64,000 bases of DNA, taken from contig NC_019904.1 in the NCBI RefSeq assembly GCF_000325705.1, forward strand, positions 3,722,001-3,786,000, read 5' to 3'. The notes under the pieces were generated by a model, which worked only from the letters and a program-made list of their open reading frames with translations, had not been told where the DNA came from and searched no databases. Below, piece after piece: positions 52,554-61,595 of this stretch. The DNA comes from Echinicola vietnamensis DSM 17526. GTDB lineage: Bacteria > Bacteroidota > Bacteroidia > Cytophagales > Cyclobacteriaceae. Position 1 is the first letter of the stretch; the number at the start of each line of letters is the position of its first letter. The position numbers were made by a program, and so were the translations under genes.

Positions 52554-53194
52554 GAAAACAAGGATTTATAGTATTATTTATCTTATTCAGCATCACAGTG
52601 AATGGACAAACTGAAATGCTTATTGGACAGATTTCGGGCAGAGTTATCGTTCGGGAAAATTTTGATGAAAAAGGCTCTTTTTTAAACAAACAAACTTTTG
52701 AAGCTGGTGAAACAATAAAGAAAAATGGATCCTATGAAATTGAAGTAGTTACTGAGTTGTTTGATAAAGACAAAAAATTGACCGACAAATACACTACAAC
52801 CTATCGCTGTAAGCCTGATGAAGCAAGTGTAATGGTAATAGCTTTTCCATTCTCGAATCCAAAATCAAAGGAGACCGAAATTAATACCACCTCTAAAAAA
52901 TTTAAAGACCTCTACGATTTGGACAATCTTGAAGATATAGAATTGGAAATGACTTTTGATTCAGGACTGCTGGATTTTTTTGGTTCAAAAAGCATCATAA
53001 AGATTTACGACCGAACATTGAAGGACAACAAAACCAACATTAATTCAAAAATAAATATTAAGGCCTATGCGTGGGGCATTCGCATTAAACAACTCAACTA
53101 TACCGTCAACGAAAAACTAAACAGGAATGGCCTATTGACCTTTCAGAAATTTACAGAAGAAGACAATAGTTATTTTACAATGACTTATAAATAG
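52550..53194 (+). CDS. Exported protein of unknown function (possibly TapB/DUF3108-like)
   Basis: 214 residues with a signal peptide (GFIVLFILFSITVNGQ). The rest is beta-rich (YEIEVVTELFD, TTYRCKPDEASVMVIAF) in the manner of TapB/DUF3108 domains; that likeness is weak. It is coupled to the PRPP synthase gene through ATGA. Confidence 0.6.
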   Translation: MRKQGFIVLFILFSITVNGQTEMLIGQISGRVIVRENFDEKGSFLNKQTFEAGETIKKNGSYEIEVVTELFDKDKKLTDKYTTTYRCKPDEASVMVIAFPFSNPKSKETEINTTSKKFKDLYDLDNLEDIELEMTFDSGLLDFFGSKSIIKIYDRTLKDNKTNINSKINIKAYAWGIRIKQLNYTVNEKLNRNGLLTFQKFTEEDNSYFTMTYK

Positions 53195-53201
53195 AACGAA
53201 A

Positions 53202-53495
53202 ATGAACAACTACGACACCCTTTCAGAAGCCATAAACGATTTACAGCGAAAAGGTTATACATACGATTTTAACCTAAAACCAGAATGTTTGGAGTGTGCC
53301 TCACTAAAAATTGAAATACACCCAGAAGATTTTAATGTTGACGAGATGCATCGTTTTGAAGGTATGAGCAGTACCGACGATAACAGTGTGCTTTATGCTA
53401 TTTCATCAAAAAATGGGATTAAAGGACTTTTGGTAGATGCCTATGGCGTCTATGCCGAAAACATTTCGGAAGCTATGAGAAAAAAATTACGATAA
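53202..53495 (+). CDS. Small conserved Bacteroidota protein
   Basis: 97 residues with a conserved-looking core (DTLSEAINDLQRKGY, HRFEGMSSTDDNSVLYAIS, KGLLVDAYGVYAE). From memory, this family is often labelled phosphoribosylpyrophosphate synthetase in databases although it is far too small and has none of the Prs motifs; the name may have arisen from neighbours such as the Prs gene seen here. Two Cys (ECLECAS) are present. Function unknown. Confidence 0.72.
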   Translation: MNNYDTLSEAINDLQRKGYTYDFNLKPECLECASLKIEIHPEDFNVDEMHRFEGMSSTDDNSVLYAISSKNGIKGLLVDAYGVYAENISEAMRKKLR

Positions 53496-53513
53496 CACTT
53501 AAACAAGACAATA

Positions 53514-55616
53514 ATGGAAAATCACGAACACCACAATCACGAAGAAATGGACCATTCTAAAATGGACCATTCGAAGATGAAACACAAAAAAGAAGACCAT
53601 TCTAAAATGAACCACAAAGGTGGGGACCATTCGGGTCACAATCCGGGTCACGGTCAAATGGGTCACGACCATCATAAAATGATGATTGCGGACTTTAGAA
53701 AACGGTTTTGGGTAACACTCGTGCTTACCATCCCCATATTGTTCTTCTCACCAATGATACAAGAATTTTTTGGTTATGAATTTTTACTTCCAGGAAATCC
53801 ATACATCCTTTTTGCACTTTCCACTATTGTCTATTTTTATGGTGGTTGGCCATTTTTAAAAGGGTTTTGGTCTGAAGTCAAAAAAGGTGCACCAGGAATG
53901 ATGACCTTGATTTCTATGGCAATTTCCGTAGCTTATTTTTATAGTACAGCTACTGTATTTGGCTTAAGAGGTGAAGACTTTTTCTGGGAACTATCAACAC
54001 TTATAGCCATAATGTTGCTTGGTCATTGGATAGAAATGAAAAGTGTTTTGGGTGCGTCAAAAGCGCTGCAGTTGTTGGTGAGTATGATGCCTGCGGAAGC
54101 CCACAGGGTGAAGGGAGATACTATTGAAGACATCCCTCTTGAAGATTTACTAAAGGATGATGTGATTTTGGTTAAACCAGGTGAAAAAGTTCCTGCTGAT
54201 GGGATTATAGTAGACGGTTCAAGTTACCTGAACGAATCTATGCTTACAGGCGAATCCAAACCTGTAAAAAAAGATGAAAACGATAAGGTTATTGGTGGTT
54301 CGGTAAATGGTAACAGTACCTTAAAAGTAAAGGTTGAGCATACTGGAAAAGATAGCTTTCTCAACAAGGTCATCAAAATGGTCGAAGAAGCGCAAAAAAC
54401 CAAATCCAAGATGCAAAATCTTTCAGACAGGGCTGCAAAATGGTTAACCTATATCGCTTTGGCTATTGGTTTTGGAACATTAGCGGTATGGCTGATTTTA
54501 GGCTTTCCATTTGTCTATGCTTTAGAAAGAATGGTTACCGTTATGGTCATTGCTTGTCCACACGCATTGGGTCTTGCCATTCCCCTTGTGGTTGCGATTT
54601 CTACGGCAGTATCTGCTCAAAATGGATTGCTTATCCGAAATAGAACTGCTTTTGAAGAGTCAAGAAAAATTTCAGCTTTGCTTTTTGATAAAACAGGAAC
54701 ACTAACCAAAGGTGATTTTGGTGTCACTCGAATCGAATCTGTTAAAGAAGCTTATTCAACAGAGGAAATTTTAAGACTTTCAAGTGCATTGGAACAAAGC
54801 TCAGAACACCCCATTGCAGTTGGTATTATTAAAAGAGTTAAAGAAGATAACATTACTATTCCAAAACCTGAAAACTTTAATGCAATTACAGGAAAAGGTG
54901 TAGAGGCAAATGTAGATGGTAAACAAGTGAAGGTGGTCAGCCCTGGTTATTTAAGGGATGAAAAAATCACTATTCCTGAAGATGCTTATAGTGACGCTGC
55001 TGAAACTGTTGTATTTGTATTAATAGATGGCCAGCTAGCAGGATACATTGCTCTTGCTGATGAAATAAGACCTGAATCTGCGGAAGCTATAAAAATATTC
55101 AAAAAAAACAATATTAAAGTCTTGATGGCAACTGGCGATAATGAAAAAACCGCTAAGGCTGTGAGTGAAAAACTTGGATTGGATGGTTACTACGCCGAAG
55201 TATTGCCACATCAAAAAGTTGAAATTGTAGAAGAGTTACAGAACAAAGGCGAATTTGTAGCGATGACGGGTGATGGTGTAAATGATGCGCCCGCACTTGC
55301 CAAAGCTGATGTGGGAATTGCAGTTGGTTCAGGTACGGACGTTGCCGCCGAAACAGCAGATATCATTCTGGTCAACAGTAACCCACAGGATATTGCCAAC
55401 TTAATTCTCTTTGGAAAAGCCACCTACAATAAAATGATTCAGAATTTGATTTGGGCTACAGGATATAATGTAGTGGCTATTCCTTTAGCAGCCGGTGTAT
55501 TATATTCTTCAGGCTTTGTTTTAGGACCAGCTGTAGGAGCGGTATTTATGAGTTTAAGTACGATTATAGTGGCCATTAATGCGCAACTATTAAAGCGAAA
55601 AATCGGTAAAAAATAA
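53514..55616 (+). CDS. Copper/silver P1B-type ATPase (CPH type, CopB-like)
   Basis: A 700-residue metal-exporting ATPase. The cytosolic N-terminus (1-55) is His/Met-rich (MDHSKMDHSKMKH) instead of a CxxC domain. TGES at 245-248, the metal motif CPH at 348-350, phosphorylated DKTGT at 392-396, HP in SEHPIAVG, and GDGVNDAPALA follow. CPH marks the P1B-3 group, linked to Cu(II)/Ag(I)/Cu(I) export. Cargo may be handed over by the CopZ-like protein at 38005. The MFS gene starts at the base after its stop codon. Confidence 0.93.
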   Translation: MENHEHHNHEEMDHSKMDHSKMKHKKEDHSKMNHKGGDHSGHNPGHGQMGHDHHKMMIADFRKRFWVTLVLTIPILFFSPMIQEFFGYEFLLPGNPYILFALSTIVYFYGGWPFLKGFWSEVKKGAPGMMTLISMAISVAYFYSTATVFGLRGEDFFWELSTLIAIMLLGHWIEMKSVLGASKALQLLVSMMPAEAHRVKGDTIEDIPLEDLLKDDVILVKPGEKVPADGIIVDGSSYLNESMLTGESKPVKKDENDKVIGGSVNGNSTLKVKVEHTGKDSFLNKVIKMVEEAQKTKSKMQNLSDRAAKWLTYIALAIGFGTLAVWLILGFPFVYALERMVTVMVIACPHALGLAIPLVVAISTAVSAQNGLLIRNRTAFEESRKISALLFDKTGTLTKGDFGVTRIESVKEAYSTEEILRLSSALEQSSEHPIAVGIIKRVKEDNITIPKPENFNAITGKGVEANVDGKQVKVVSPGYLRDEKITIPEDAYSDAAETVVFVLIDGQLAGYIALADEIRPESAEAIKIFKKNNIKVLMATGDNEKTAKAVSEKLGLDGYYAEVLPHQKVEIVEELQNKGEFVAMTGDGVNDAPALAKADVGIAVGSGTDVAAETADIILVNSNPQDIANLILFGKATYNKMIQNLIWATGYNVVAIPLAAGVLYSSGFVLGPAVGAVFMSLSTIIVAINAQLLKRKIGKK

Positions 55617-56834
55617 ATGAACCAAAAAGAAAAACTCAACAGCATATCTTTAATCCTGTTGAGTTTATTTGTAGTGATGTTGGGTTATGGTATTTTATTG
55701 CCAACCCTTCCCTACTATACCGAAAGATTAGCTTTAAAAGACAATCTCGACACCGATTTAATCAACTTCCATATTGGGTTGCTTACCAGCATTTATCCAT
55801 TATTTCAATTAATTTTTGTTGTCGTTTGGGGGAAGTTATCTGACAGATATGGTCGTAAACCCGTTATTATTATTGGTTTGATTGGCTTTGTAATAATGCA
55901 ATTGCTAACTGGGCTTGCAACATCACTAACGATGCTATATATCGCTCGGATTTTTGGTGGTGTTTTCACTTCATCAGTTATTCCTGTCAGCAACGCATAT
56001 TTAAGTGATATTACTTCAGAAAAACGTAGAACGAAGATAATGGCCTGGTCTGGTGTAGCCATTAGTTCAGGGGTTATTTTTGGACCCGTTATCGGTGGCT
56101 TTCTTTCGCAATCAGACCTTCATTTTGAGTATGCAATTGGTCAACTACATTTGGGTCGATTTTCCACACCTTTTTTATTCGCTGCATTATTAGGTTTTAT
56201 TGTTTTAGTCATTGTTGTAAAATGCCTGAAAAATTCAGTTCGCATCCATAAATTTACAACTCAAAAATTCACTTTTCGCTTCTCGTTCAGCCAATATTTT
56301 CTTGTTCTATTGGCGCTATCATTTGTCATCCAATTTGTAGTGACCTTGTTTGAAACTGTTTTTTCAATCTACGGTAAAGACGAATTAGGGTTTAACAGCA
56401 ACCAGGTTGGTATTGGTTTTATACTGTGTGGTTCAATAATGGCTGTTTTGCAGCCTGTATTTGCGAGTTATGGGGAAAAGATTCTATCTACTAAAAAGCA
56501 AATTGGCTTTGGGTTATTCATTTCAGGAATTTCATTAATTGCCTTTCCTTTTTTCAAAAATGAATTTGTTGTGTACGGTTTAATTGTGGTGTTTGCTGCT
56601 GGTGGTGCTATGGTTACACCTAATTTGTTGTCTGCGGTATCCTTGTTATCCAAAACAAATACAGGGCGAAATATTTCAATACAAAGTTCAACAAACAGCG
56701 TTGGTCAGATTTTAGGTCCCGTTTTAGGAACTTGGTTGGTTACCGGTGGTTTTTATTATCCATTTCTAATTGCAGGAAGCATTATTTTAGTTGCTATTGG
56801 TTTTCTCATTTTTCTTAAAAAACCTCCTATTTAA
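55617..56834 (+). CDS. MFS drug/proton antiporter (TetA-like DHA1 family)
   Basis: A 405-residue, 12-helix transporter. The loop motif GKLSDRYGRKPV is the MFS motif A, and SGVIFGPVIGG in helix 5 is the antiporter motif C. It resembles tetracycline/multidrug efflux pumps of Bacteroidota, but substrate cannot be read from sequence. It is the last gene of the A+T-rich cargo operon. Confidence 0.85.
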   Translation: MNQKEKLNSISLILLSLFVVMLGYGILLPTLPYYTERLALKDNLDTDLINFHIGLLTSIYPLFQLIFVVVWGKLSDRYGRKPVIIIGLIGFVIMQLLTGLATSLTMLYIARIFGGVFTSSVIPVSNAYLSDITSEKRRTKIMAWSGVAISSGVIFGPVIGGFLSQSDLHFEYAIGQLHLGRFSTPFLFAALLGFIVLVIVVKCLKNSVRIHKFTTQKFTFRFSFSQYFLVLLALSFVIQFVVTLFETVFSIYGKDELGFNSNQVGIGFILCGSIMAVLQPVFASYGEKILSTKKQIGFGLFISGISLIAFPFFKNEFVVYGLIVVFAAGGAMVTPNLLSAVSLLSKTNTGRNISIQSSTNSVGQILGPVLGTWLVTGGFYYPFLIAGSIILVAIGFLIFLKKPPI

Positions 56835-57172
56835 AAAAATGATAATTCACCACAATCATTTTAAAAAAATTGCAGGTTCTGAATTTGAAGGACGGATACA
56901 AATTCCTTACATTCTGTTCAGATTCTAAAAGGTTAAAGAAGAGGAGGCAGTCTCTTTTCTTGAATATACCATAAGGCTATTTAAAGCAAAATCTGCTCTC
57001 GCTCTTCTTCACTTAGATTATATTATACAAACATAGGAGAAGCAAAAGAACGCCGCTTGGTTAGAACTGAATAGATATTGCTTCCACTATCCTGGCGTTG
57101 TTGGAGTGCTGTTTGCAAGCAAGTTTTTAACCACTTTATCGCCTAAAAAATCTTATCGTATTATTGAACCGA
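56835..57172. other. Cargo/transfer-core junction without a supportable gene
   Basis: A+T-rich sequence with only fragments: an open + stretch reading EEEAVSFLEYTIRLFKAKSA (about 56940-57035) and another frame with no start codon (about 57015-57250). They look like remains of a disrupted gene. The 15-base word AAAAACCTCCTATTT ends the MFS gene (56818-56832) and recurs at 57488-57502, on the other side of the small membrane gene, in direct orientation. Confidence 0.4.
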
Positions 57173-57454
57173 CTATTTCGGGCTATGAATTTCGGTGGTT
57201 TGCTGTTCCTTATCGCTTTTCATTCTGGAATACGACCATAGAAAAAGAATGCCGATGATAATCAGCGCATATGCGAGCCATTTGCCGATACGTTCCAATA
57301 AACGGGTGAATACTGAAGATTCAAAGCTCGAAAAGCCTTCCACACCAGCCATATTGCGGCGGTAAAATTTCCTGCGGCTTATCCAGTAGATAAGCCCAAT
57401 CCCCACCACAACGGGAATAATACCAAGCATTAATTGTGAAGTTACTGCATCCAT
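57173..57454 (-). CDS. Small membrane protein at the end of the tra operon
   Basis: 93 residues from ATG 57454 (MDAVTSQLMLGIIPVVVGIG); the longer frame would need a TTG. Two membrane helices (about 8-25 and 58-77) enclose a basic loop (WISRRKFYRRN). Similar proteins in Bacteroidota conjugative elements are often mislabelled molybdenum ABC transporter permease. A terminator separates it from traQ. Confidence 0.65.
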   Translation of the reverse strand: MDAVTSQLMLGIIPVVVGIGLIYWISRRKFYRRNMAGVEGFSSFESSVFTRLLERIGKWLAYALIIIGILFLWSYSRMKSDKEQQTTEIHSPK

Positions 57455-57517
57455 TGCATTGAGCTGATAATCCAAGTAAATTTAAGGAAAAACCTCCTAT
57501 TTGGGGAGCAAAAAATG

Positions 57518-57557
57518 AAAAAAGCGACCTGTAAATAAGGATACAAGTCGCTTTTTT
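57518..57557. terminator. Bidirectional terminator after traQ
   Basis: AAAAAAGCGAC (57518-57528) pairs with GTCGCTTTTTT (57547-57557). Both sides are A/T runs, so it works in either direction. Read on the minus strand it lies 19 bases after the traQ stop codon and closes the main transfer operon. Confidence 0.85.
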
Positions 57558-57575
57558 GATTGATTTCGGAAGCCT

Positions 57576-58025
57576 TTAATCACTATTGTTAAACCGGAAA
57601 CTCAATTGTTTCTCGTTACCGAAATTATCCGAAATCCACACCTCAAACGATTGTGATACGGTGGATGCCGAGGTGTAATATAATCGGAACTGCTCTGCTG
57701 GCAAAGGGTATAAATCATTGGGCAGGTATGGCGGTTCATCGTAATACCGCAAGTTTCCCTGTCCGTCAAACTGGAAGTAGCGGAGAAAGTACCGGGTATC
57801 TGCGTAGTTGCCGTTTCGCTGTATCGTTACCCTGATCTCCACGGTACTGCCATTTGCCACCTCATTGGGTACGGGCATTACATCGACTTCAAAGGGAAAG
57901 TCGTTCTGGATTTCGAGTTCGTCCTTTTCACAAGAAAACAAAACCACTGAACAAATGAACATTGCTGCAAGCATAAATGTAGCTTGAAAATGCAGACTGT
58001 ATTTTCTGAATAATCGTTTCATCAT
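57576..58025 (-). CDS. traQ: Conjugative transfer protein TraQ (DUF3872)
   Basis: 149 residues: signal with lipobox-like Cys (VVLFSCEKDE, Cys32) and a beta-rich domain (NDFPFEVDVMPVP, TVEIRVTIQRNG) typical of DUF3872. TraQ belongs to the CTnDOT-type mating machine; its exact part is not known. It begins 8 bases after the traO stop. Confidence 0.87.
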   Translation of the reverse strand: MMKRLFRKYSLHFQATFMLAAMFICSVVLFSCEKDELEIQNDFPFEVDVMPVPNEVANGSTVEIRVTIQRNGNYADTRYFLRYFQFDGQGNLRYYDEPPYLPNDLYPLPAEQFRLYYTSASTVSQSFEVWISDNFGNEKQLSFRFNNSD

Positions 58026-58033
58026 AAGTCATT

Positions 58034-58594
58034 TTAAAAGTTAAATCGTAATCCTACGCCTGCCGATGGACGGAACTGCTCCAGATCCGTTCCCCAAAGA
58101 ACTTTTGTACGTCCTTGTATGAGGAATACAACCTGGTCGGACAGGTATGTTTCTAAACTGAGCCGTCCGCCTGCGCCGTAAACGAAGTTGTCTTCACTTA
58201 ATATCCTCGCACCGTCGTATAGCATTTGCTCACCTCGATTGATGTTTTCATAGCCGACAACACCTGTAATTCCAAGATTGAATGTGAAATTCTTCCGGGT
58301 ATCGCCCAACAAAAAGAAGCTGTAACCACCTTCTGCCATGTAGGTTTCATGTGGTATGCGAAGGTCTTTATAGTCGTAATACTGGTGAGCATATTCCAAA
58401 GCCCAAAGCTGGTAGTTCCCGTTTTTGCCATTTACAGTCATGCCGATTTGGAGGTAATAATCGTTTCCGATTTTGTCATTGGATAATACACCGGCGCTTA
58501 CTTCCAATCCTTTCTGCTTGGGCAACATCCGTTGTGCCTGTGCCATCGTGATGCCCAAGAGCGTGAACATCACGGTATAGATATACTTTTTCAT
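58034..58594 (-). CDS. traO: Conjugative transfer protein TraO
   Basis: 186 residues: signal peptide (MKKYIYTVMFTLLGITMAQA) and a small outer-membrane beta-barrel pattern ending VGLRFNF. The opening after the signal, MLPKQKGLEVSAGVLSND, is characteristic of TraO in Bacteroidota elements. Its place between traN and traQ agrees. Confidence 0.9.
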   Translation of the reverse strand: MKKYIYTVMFTLLGITMAQAQRMLPKQKGLEVSAGVLSNDKIGNDYYLQIGMTVNGKNGNYQLWALEYAHQYYDYKDLRIPHETYMAEGGYSFFLLGDTRKNFTFNLGITGVVGYENINRGEQMLYDGARILSEDNFVYGAGGRLSLETYLSDQVVFLIQGRTKVLWGTDLEQFRPSAGVGLRFNF

Positions 58595-58614
58595 ATTTCG
58601 CTGTCAAAGGGTTA

Positions 58615-59511
58615 TCAAATTTTCAGGTGCATGTCGTCAATCAGACGAGCCTTGATCAAATCCAAATTTTCCACCTGAAGTGTTTGATGCCTACCTCCGT
58701 TCTTCTCAAAAATCTCAATCTGGAGAATCTTGTCATCGCCGATGGTAAACTGATCCAAGAGGAATACATTCTGCTCCGTCATATTTCCTGAAATTCCTCC
58801 CAATGGCTTATAGGTACGGAGTGGTATCAGTGGTCGCTCCTGCACGACGGTACGTTTAGCGACTTGTTTGTCCACTACCTTGAAATTGATGAAATCAATC
58901 TCGAACGGCACATTGCTTTTGTTCCGGATCTCCGTATGGTAATAGTATTTACCGTTATGGATATAAATTCCCTTCAGGATGAACTGAATGCCGAAGCTTT
59001 TAGCACCGATGTGCTTTATGATGCGCTTATCCTTTTTGTAAATGGTTTCCATTAGCAGACCTGCAAGCGATGGCGAGCTGCTTCCCAGCTCTTCAAACAG
59101 AACGTCGTTTCCATTCGCTTTCTCCACGGCTTTCTGCATGGTAAGGAGGTCGTAGCTCAAAGCCAGTGGATTGGCACTGTAATGGACATTGAAACTGTAG
59201 AAACGTCCGTCATTGGTAATGACCGAAAAATTGGTTTCCTGTTCAAAATCCTTTACCGAGGCCTTTACACGTAACACGTTTTCCGCATCGTCCGCTTTTC
59301 CGGCAATCAGGTACTCACTTCCCAAATCCACGTAACGTATAGCGGTCGGGAAAATCAAATGCGAAGTCTTATCGTAGGTGACTTCCATCTGGTACGGTTC
59401 TATCTTGCCCAGGGCAAGAGGTTTTCTTGTCGCGTTGTCCTGTGCAAATGACGGCATGGCAAAGCCGATGATCAGGGTTATTGCTCCCAGTGTTTTAAAA
59501 AGACTGTTCAT
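58615..59511 (-). CDS. traN: Conjugative transfer protein TraN (DUF4138, VirB9-like)
   Basis: 298 residues: signal peptide (about 1-23) and the DUF4138 domain with DKTSHLIFPTAIRYVDLGS and the later FEIDFINFKVVDKQVAKRT. TraN is the counterpart of VirB9 in the outer part of the type IV secretion channel. It follows traM by 24 bases. Confidence 0.93.
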   Translation of the reverse strand: MNSLFKTLGAITLIIGFAMPSFAQDNATRKPLALGKIEPYQMEVTYDKTSHLIFPTAIRYVDLGSEYLIAGKADDAENVLRVKASVKDFEQETNFSVITNDGRFYSFNVHYSANPLALSYDLLTMQKAVEKANGNDVLFEELGSSSPSLAGLLMETIYKKDKRIIKHIGAKSFGIQFILKGIYIHNGKYYYHTEIRNKSNVPFEIDFINFKVVDKQVAKRTVVQERPLIPLRTYKPLGGISGNMTEQNVFLLDQFTIGDDKILQIEIFEKNGGRHQTLQVENLDLIKARLIDDMHLKI

Positions 59512-59535
59512 TGTTTTACTTATTTGAGTTTAACA

Positions 59536-60867
59536 TTATTGTTTAGGGACGAGGAAGAGCTGGTGCCCTGCTTTAAGGGTGACTTTCGGTGTCCTTACTT
59601 TCTTGGAGAAATAGCCGGATATGCCCTGCACCACACCACGACTGAGGTCTGCGGCCATCTGCTGTCCGGCGGATTGGGTAAGCATCAGGCTTGTTCCCGA
59701 AGTCTGGCTCATATTACCCGCCATTTCGGTCAGTGCATTCATTTCCGGCGAATACGGAACGTGCAGACCTTGCTGTCCATCCAGATCATAAATGGCAATA
59801 TCCACCGGCATGATATTGCCTTCCAGTTCGATGGAAGATACATTCAATTGTAAGCGGCCGCCCTGAAACTTGGCATTTGCCGTTAAAACAGTCCCCTTGG
59901 GGATCGTACGATCAGGTGTTTGGGCAGACTCCAATAAACGAAGCCGAACTCCACTTTCACCGGTAATGGTCTGCGTTTCATGTACACAGGCTTTGATACT
60001 GTTTTTCGATTGTACCACCTGCCCGACGGAACCCGTAGTAAAGAAACCCCTGTTTCGGGATTCACTCCAATCGGCTAAAAAGGTACTATCCGCTGGTTCA
60101 CGGTACAGTGCGGATACCGTGTTTTTCCTTGTTGGCGTGAATGCGACAAAATGTACCTTTTGTGTAGGAGCAGCGACTTTGGCTACACCGTCAGCTGACA
60201 CAGCTTGTCCCGCATTCGTGCCTGAAGGAAGGTATTTTGCAGCCATCTGATAGGATTTCTCCATCAGCGCCAATTGGTCATCCACAGTGACGGCGGGTGG
60301 TACCTCTTTTTCCGCCAGCTGTTCTTTCAATTCATCTAGTTGCCTGCGAAGTTCAGCTGTTTCGGTATCATCTTCCTGATAAAAGGATTCTAATGTATTC
60401 TGTGCATAACGATAGCTGCTGAGTGCCGGATTACCGGACCGTCCGGCGCTTCTACCACCCGTATAGCTGTAATTTTCGTCTTCTTCGGGAAATTCCTCCA
60501 TTGGTTTTTCCTGGTCATTGGTATTCCAATAATCCGAAAGTGTTGCCATCGCATTGCGTTTTTCCTGTTCCTTACGTTCCATCATTTCCTGCTCATAGGC
60601 TTTGCCTTTATCGGCGGGGAGTCCTGCTCCTGTAGCTTGGGGAACGGCATCGTTGATCCCGACATTTTCGACCTCCTTTTTATCGGAGGATGGTTTAAAT
60701 ATCAGGTACATACAACCGAGAAATACGACCCCCATCAAGACGAATATGAGGGGCTTTTTGAACTTTTCGGTTTTGTTCTGTGTGCTGTCCTGCAGCATAT
60801 CTTTGGTTGTTCCCGGATCACCCTCGGTCACCCGGACAACCGTTCTTTGGTTCTCATTTTCTTTCAT
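59536..60867 (-). CDS. traM: Conjugative transfer protein TraM (VirB10-like)
   Basis: 443 residues from ATG 60867 (MKENENQRTVVRVTEGD); the upstream frame overlaps traL and is not used. One membrane helix at about 42-60 (PLIFVLMGVVFLGCMYLIF), a long Glu/Gln-rich coiled linker (LRRQLDELKEQLAEK), then the C-terminal VirB10-like domain (VRLRLLESAQTP, GTVLTANAKFQGGRLQL). It spans the envelope. Its start overlaps the traL end by 14 bases. Confidence 0.93.
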   Translation of the reverse strand: MKENENQRTVVRVTEGDPGTTKDMLQDSTQNKTEKFKKPLIFVLMGVVFLGCMYLIFKPSSDKKEVENVGINDAVPQATGAGLPADKGKAYEQEMMERKEQEKRNAMATLSDYWNTNDQEKPMEEFPEEDENYSYTGGRSAGRSGNPALSSYRYAQNTLESFYQEDDTETAELRRQLDELKEQLAEKEVPPAVTVDDQLALMEKSYQMAAKYLPSGTNAGQAVSADGVAKVAAPTQKVHFVAFTPTRKNTVSALYREPADSTFLADWSESRNRGFFTTGSVGQVVQSKNSIKACVHETQTITGESGVRLRLLESAQTPDRTIPKGTVLTANAKFQGGRLQLNVSSIELEGNIMPVDIAIYDLDGQQGLHVPYSPEMNALTEMAGNMSQTSGTSLMLTQSAGQQMAADLSRGVVQGISGYFSKKVRTPKVTLKAGHQLFLVPKQ

Positions 60868-61141
60868 CAGTCTTATCTTTTGAGTTTGTGAATAATGTAT
60901 CCTGCAAGCTTGCAGGGCTTTCGTTCTTTTTAAGAACAGGGTTTTCGATATGCTCAATGACCATATCGTTGGCAGACTTTCCTGTATCGAGCCAGACACT
61001 GGTAATTACTCCGGCGGTAAGCATCAGGTAACCTGTAAAAAAGTATAAGGTGTACCTACGCTGTTTTCGAACGGGTAAGGCTTTCCAGTGCTCGTCCAGC
61101 CTGTCAAAATACCTGTCCAGATTTGCTCTGATCTTTTTCAT
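60854..61141 (-). CDS. traL: Conjugative transfer protein TraL
   Basis: 95 residues with one membrane helix (YTLYFFTGYLMLTAGVITSVW, about 30-50 region) and a basic N-terminus, matching the short TraL family. It overlaps traM by 14 bases. Confidence 0.82.
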   Translation of the reverse strand: MKKIRANLDRYFDRLDEHWKALPVRKQRRYTLYFFTGYLMLTAGVITSVWLDTGKSANDMVIEHIENPVLKKNESPASLQDTLFTNSKDKTDERK

Positions 61142-61154
61142 ACTATTTCTGTTG

Positions 61155-61583
61155 TTATAGCTTGAAACGCTTGGGGCTTAGATCTACTTTTTGCTTCGGT
61201 ACTTCGTTTACCAAAGCCACTGCTTCTGCTGCTTTTGGGACGGTAAACACCGATAGGTTAGTCAGCTTTGATTGTTTCAATAGTTGACCAAAGCGGTCTT
61301 TCTTCGTAATCTCCATGCTGTCGACGAAGAATTTGTTGTTCAGGTATTTCACCCACATATTACATTCTATCCGTGGCTTGTCTTCGCCAGCCCAGAGCAG
61401 GTAGCTCGTCAATAGCAATTCCCTTTCAGGCAGATGATCATTACCTTTTTGACAGCTTTCAAGGTATTCCCCTATGCTTTCTTTTAATTTCCCCGGATAT
61501 GCACCCTGTGTGTGGAAATAGCCGTTATATCCTTTGTCAGTAAGGATTTTCGCGAATGTGTTTAAATCTGATAATGCTTCCAT
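61155..61583 (-). CDS. Unrecognised gene inserted between traK and traL
   Basis: 142 residues without signal or membrane segment. The first half is helical (LSDLNTFAKILTDKGYNG), the middle reads like an alpha/beta domain (IECNMWVKYLNNKFFVDSMEI), and the end is basic (DLSPKRFKL). In CTnDOT traL follows traK directly, so this is extra. It keeps 12-base gaps on both sides, so it is a regular operon member. The fold cannot be named. Confidence 0.7.
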   Translation of the reverse strand: MEALSDLNTFAKILTDKGYNGYFHTQGAYPGKLKESIGEYLESCQKGNDHLPERELLLTSYLLWAGEDKPRIECNMWVKYLNNKFFVDSMEITKKDRFGQLLKQSKLTNLSVFTVPKAAEAVALVNEVPKQKVDLSPKRFKL

Positions 61584-61595
61584 TACATTGTTTTT

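Noticed and set aside
56990..57250. Possible gene reading WLELNRYCFHYPGVVG
   Set aside because: No start codon, overlaps the small membrane gene on the other strand, and no family recognised; more likely remnant sequence.
60868..60999. Longer TraM start at 60999
   Set aside because: The extension is out-of-frame traL sequence; the TraM family start is MKENENQ at 60867.
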